Shown here in pieces: positions 60,201 through 64,000 of a stretch of 64,000 nt of DNA. Source of the DNA: Polytrichum commune. Its lineage: Eukaryota > Streptophyta > Polytrichopsida > Polytrichales > Polytrichaceae. A program made the translations under genes and the position numbers. The DNA lies in the NCBI GenBank assembly GCA_950295325.1, contig OX485803.1, forward strand, positions 29,388,001-29,452,000, given 5' to 3'. The notes under the pieces are model-generated. The model saw only the letters and a list, made by a program, of their open reading frames with translations. It had not been told where the DNA came from and ran no database searches. How positions within the stretch are numbered: the first letter of the stretch is position 1; the number at the start of each line of letters is the position of its first letter.

Positions 60201-61447
60201 GTGTAGACTCAAATGGCGTTTTAGGGTTAAGGTTTGTCTCATCCGAGTTGCAAATCACTGAATCTGGAGCAAAATCGTTTTGTGTATGCATTTGAAGTGT
60301 CTGTATCCTCGATCTTAGGGTTATGCTACAGTTGATTAAACACTACTTGCCATGTGGGGTCCCCTTTTGTGTCCACCATTACCTGAAAGGTTTACTCCAG
60401 TGTGCTTGCAATGAGATCCATAGGATGATATTGGTAGACTGTTTCCTCAACATTGACAAGGTTTCCATCTCCTGTGTTCTTGGTAGACCATTTCCCTCTA
60501 TCTGGCAGCTGTTAATTTGCACTACAAATTCAATAGTCACCTGCTTTTGAGAGCTGAAGCTATAGGGTACGTGATCCTCATGCGGTCACTTGTAACCAAA
60601 TACTGGTCTATATGGCAGGCTATTGGTTAAAAACGGACATATGAAAGAAATACATGCTATGCGGTTGAATAGTTAACACAGTTGAGAGGACTATGGATGT
60701 TTGAAGGGAAAGGGAATCTTCACTTTGGTCACTTACAAATAGAAGTCAATTGCCAATGTTGCTACGTAATGAATCCATGAACACATCATATTCCAAACTA
60801 GTGTAGTAGAGGTGTTTATTCCCAATTTAGACCCATTGGCAGTTTATAGAGTATTGCAAATTTGATCAAGTTGGGATTGATTTTTAGGTTGGGCTTGAAT
60901 TTCAATCAGACTGGAACCAACAATGTCAGGACACATGTCTTGGTTTTGATTGCTAAAGTGAGGAGTGAGCAGTCAAAATAATTAGTTATGACAGATTAAT
61001 TTTTTATAATATGTTTGGATCAACTTTTGGATTTAAAGTTTCGTAGTAATTCCAATTCAAGGAATAAAATTACTATAAAAATGCAGTCCTCTTTATTTCT
61101 GTCTTCCTACATGGAAAAATAGGAAAAAATTGCACCGCTTTATACTTCTCCAGATGTTGTGCAGAACTCTGAAGTGGTCGGTCATGGACGCCTCTATTCT
61201 ATACGAGCCTCACGGACACCTGCATAAGGAATTGCAATGCAGGTCGGTTTGGCATTTCCACAAGAACAGGAGTTGCAGGAAGGGGTTGAATGACTCCTTT
61301 GTAATAAAGGTGCAGCTACAATCACTTTGTCACTGTATATGAGGTTTGCCAGATCATACCTTTTCCGTAGTCTCATGCCACTTGGTGGCCTTTCCTCATG
61401 ACAACACAATTACTCTTGCCAGATAACACACTCGCGGTAATTTTGGG

Positions 61448-61673
61448 GCTACACTTTTTGGTCTAATTAGTGTGGGTTACCATTCAACGTTACATGTGGC
61501 TATAACTTTTTACTGACATTATCGGTTTTAACTAAGTGAGTTGTATCAATTTCTTCACTGGTGCATATTGGCTACTTATGTTATTTGGGTAAGAAATGAT
61601 ACTCTCAGTATAATGCTATAGCAATGCGTAACTCCAAATAGCAACCCACACTAATCAGACAAAATAATGTAGC
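61448..61673. mobile_element. CTACAC-family MITE, short form (226 bp)
   Basis: Left GCTACACTTTTTGGTCTAAT and, from the right, GCTACATTATTTTGTCTGAT, both continuing TAGTGTGGGTT. It lies downstream of RPL23A. Confidence 0.68.
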
Positions 61674-61679
61674 ATATGG

Positions 61680-63978
61680 AGTGGACGTGAGTCTACAAGG
61701 GCCTGTCGAGGGGGGAGGTTGAAAACCAAGGATGGACTGGTGAATGCATATGTATCAATAATCAAAGACAATGATGGTATCAAAGAGCCCGCCCATGGGT
61801 CTCAAAATTGGAGTATCAGTTAAATATTCATATTTAGCGGGTATGTCAAGGTGAGAGAATCTTTGTCTACATGAGTTATTATTTTAGTCAATATTATTCT
61901 ACATATATTGATTTGAGAGAGTTTTTACCTAAGTATGAAGGTTCTTGCATGGCATGTAGATCCAAGTGGTTTTGAAAACACAAATACAATTGAATATCCA
62001 TACTCTATTGGTATATGTGAAATCTGCATTATAGATTTATGATTGCTAATATAAAAAATAACACTACTCTAACACCGATGAAAACAATGATTACTATGGA
62101 GAGCATGGGAATTGCTATTTTAACCTACTTGTTTTTTGAACCAAGGGTGGAGACATTGCATTAGTCTGCTCATGCAATTTGGGATGACTCTATCACAATG
62201 ACTTTATAAGGGCATCCTCCTACCCCCCCCCCCCCCCCCCCCTCCATTTGGTAAGTGTTATGAACTAGAATTTTAAGTTGTGTGGGCGAGAGGGAAGTAA
62301 TACATAAGAGCTTGCCTCTCATTCATCCCACAAAAGCACCTTGAAATGATATGTGGGTTGGAGGATGTCTTTAAAAGATAAATTGACACCAAAAGTAGTT
62401 TCAAAGACCCGGAATTAGTCGGGTAGGGCATACTTGAAATGATTTCATCACAAACCTATGGCATGAGGTTAGTTTTTAGCATGGATAGACGAGGAATACA
62501 TTTGTATGCAACAATCCCTTTCATCATTTGTGTGGCACATGTGCTTGAACATGTGCTTGCTTTTATCAAATATGTCCTACTTAGTGATTGCTACATAGTT
62601 GAATGAGGAAGAACGCCATTGAGAATTTCACAATCAAAGGTTAGCTATGCCCCTTATGATCCATAGTCAAAGTGACGGTTTCATAATTTGTAAAGTGGTC
62701 ATGTTTAAGGGTTCGCATATGCTTTTTGTATGTGCCTATTTGCGTGACACACAATATCTAAAGAATAGTCTACCACTTTTGGACAAGCATATCTAGTGTT
62801 TGAAATTTGGCTATGAGACGCCTTAAGTGGTGACAATAGAATGCTTTGTTCTTTCCTTGATTGGAAGTGGTTGCAAAGTGATTAGACTACTTCTTCAACT
62901 GTCAGCAACAAATTAAGCATTGTCTTTTAGGTTATGCAAGTATGTTCAAAATGACACGATCAATTCATGCATACATATAATCATAAAGTAACCAACGTGT
63001 ATGCATGTGCTTGAATTCGGGTTCAAACCCAAAAATTTACACTAAATATGATATTTAGTGTCATATGGCATTTAATGTCAGTATGGTAAGTTTTTGGATG
63101 ACACTTCTTATGAATAAGTGAACATATATTGTCATAGATTGATGGATGAGTTCATCCATTCGCAAAACACTACATTCTCTTGTCAGCAACTTGTGATGAA
63201 GTTTTGTCATGGATGGTTGAAAATCGGATGTGAATACACTTGGTAAGTCTATTGACAGTGATTGCAACAATGTAAATCTATAATCCCTCCAAAAGTTTAC
63301 AAGGAATGACAAATAATGTTGGGTTAACATTTGGTGTTGATGCCAATATACCACGGTTTATGATTAGTATTGAGAAAGACAATTAGAATTGGTGAGACTC
63401 AATACCATATGTAGTGTAGCTAGCCATCAAAGACATGTAATTGAACGAGGCATACATACCTTAGCAACATGGTCAAGTCCTCCCCAAGAAGCTAGAATTT
63501 ATTTGCAATGGCTAGGCAATTTGAACCTCCATGTCAAACTTCATCTAAGGTAGACAACCCGTATTCAATTACTTTTCTTATTAGACAACTCTATTTGAGT
63601 GGTATGCGGTTCGGTGTGGCACAAGAGTGAAGAAAGGCTTGACATTAGTTTTTAGCTTGCACACAAAGTAATTGGGTATGTGCCAAAAGTGGTGGGCCAC
63701 ACTCTAACATATAACTTTAGCCAAGGAACATGGTAGGTGAGTAAATGGCAATGATGACATGGACCTATACACCCCCCCCACTTTCCATAGTTAGGTGAGT
63801 TGTAATCCTTGAGGTGTCCAATATGTTCATTATATGTCATGATTTCTGAACATTGTTGCATGTAATTGTTACATTGCATGCCGACAAGACGTCATGAAAT
63901 ATGGTGACATATTCATCCAAGTCATGTCATTCATCTACATGACCCATGAATTACATATGAAATGGGTGGGTTCCTACT
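61680..63978. other. Intergenic, no gene seen
   Basis: AT-rich with a poly-C run (about 62225-62240) and the 23-base near-palindrome ACACTAAATATGATATTTAG+TGT at 63039-63061. Fragment of family D1 at about 63580-63640. No gene is recognised. Confidence 0.55.
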
Positions 63979-64000
63979 CATGACATTATTCAGATCCATA
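63979..64000. repeat. Start of a third copy of the 42138 hairpin family, cut by window end
   Basis: CATGACATTATTCAGATCC matches the left terminus of the element at 42138; the rest lies outside the window. Confidence 0.5.

Noticed and set aside
1-64000. CRISPR arrays, bacterial operons, rRNA genes
   Set aside because: No regularly spaced repeats, no Shine-Dalgarno-led gene strings and no rRNA sequence were found; the window is eukaryotic nuclear DNA.

Overview
This is a nuclear window from a plant, either a land plant or a streptophyte alga. Three things point there: GT-AG introns, a ribosomal protein gene with a telo-box, and dense families of small DNA transposons with Copia remnants. I cannot name the species. 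The many small introns and a TRIM37-type gene make me think of a seedless plant, but that is a guess.

I can support only two intact protein-coding genes. The first is a 20-exon minus-strand gene at about 21.2-11.3 kb. It encodes a protein of about 995 residues with RING, B-box, coiled-coil and MATH domains, the architecture of the animal E3 ubiquitin ligase TRIM37. It carries an extra serine/acid-rich N-terminal region, and at least four of its introns hold repeat insertions. The second is a two-exon plus-strand gene for cytosolic 60S ribosomal protein L23A (uL23) at 57,895-58,817, preceded by a telo-box.

The rest is a graveyard of mobile elements. Recognisable protein remnants are a truncated Ty1/Copia polyprotein (55.0-56.7 kb, minus), a Tc1-type transposase (56.9-57.4 kb, plus) in which all three catalytic acidic residues are replaced, and a DDE_3-like transposase fragment (54.2-54.5 kb, plus). 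Small non-autonomous elements are very dense. At least eight have PIF/Harbinger-type ends (GGG..., TTA/TAA target duplications), including two placed back to back and one inserted cleanly inside another element. There is one hAT-type element with a perfect 8-bp target duplication and internal TGTCAATTGACA palindromes. A family starting CTACAC exists in about 525-bp and about 223-bp size classes. A 1.2-kb long-terminal-inverted-repeat (Mutator-like) element lies at 46.4-47.7 kb, and several near-perfect hairpins occur elsewhere.

Layout: 0-8 kb repeats, no gene; 8-11 kb exon-like duplicated modules of unknown origin; 11.3-22.3 kb the TRIM37-like gene and its GA-rich leader; 22.4-25 kb gene-poor; 25.4-30.3 kb a G-poor, C-rich strand-asymmetric block; 30-54 kb nested small transposons; 54-57.5 kb transposase/retroelement remnants; 57.6-59 kb RPL23A; 59-64 kb gene-free with a diverged duplication. 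The two genes have unrelated housekeeping/regulatory roles and show no operon-like link.
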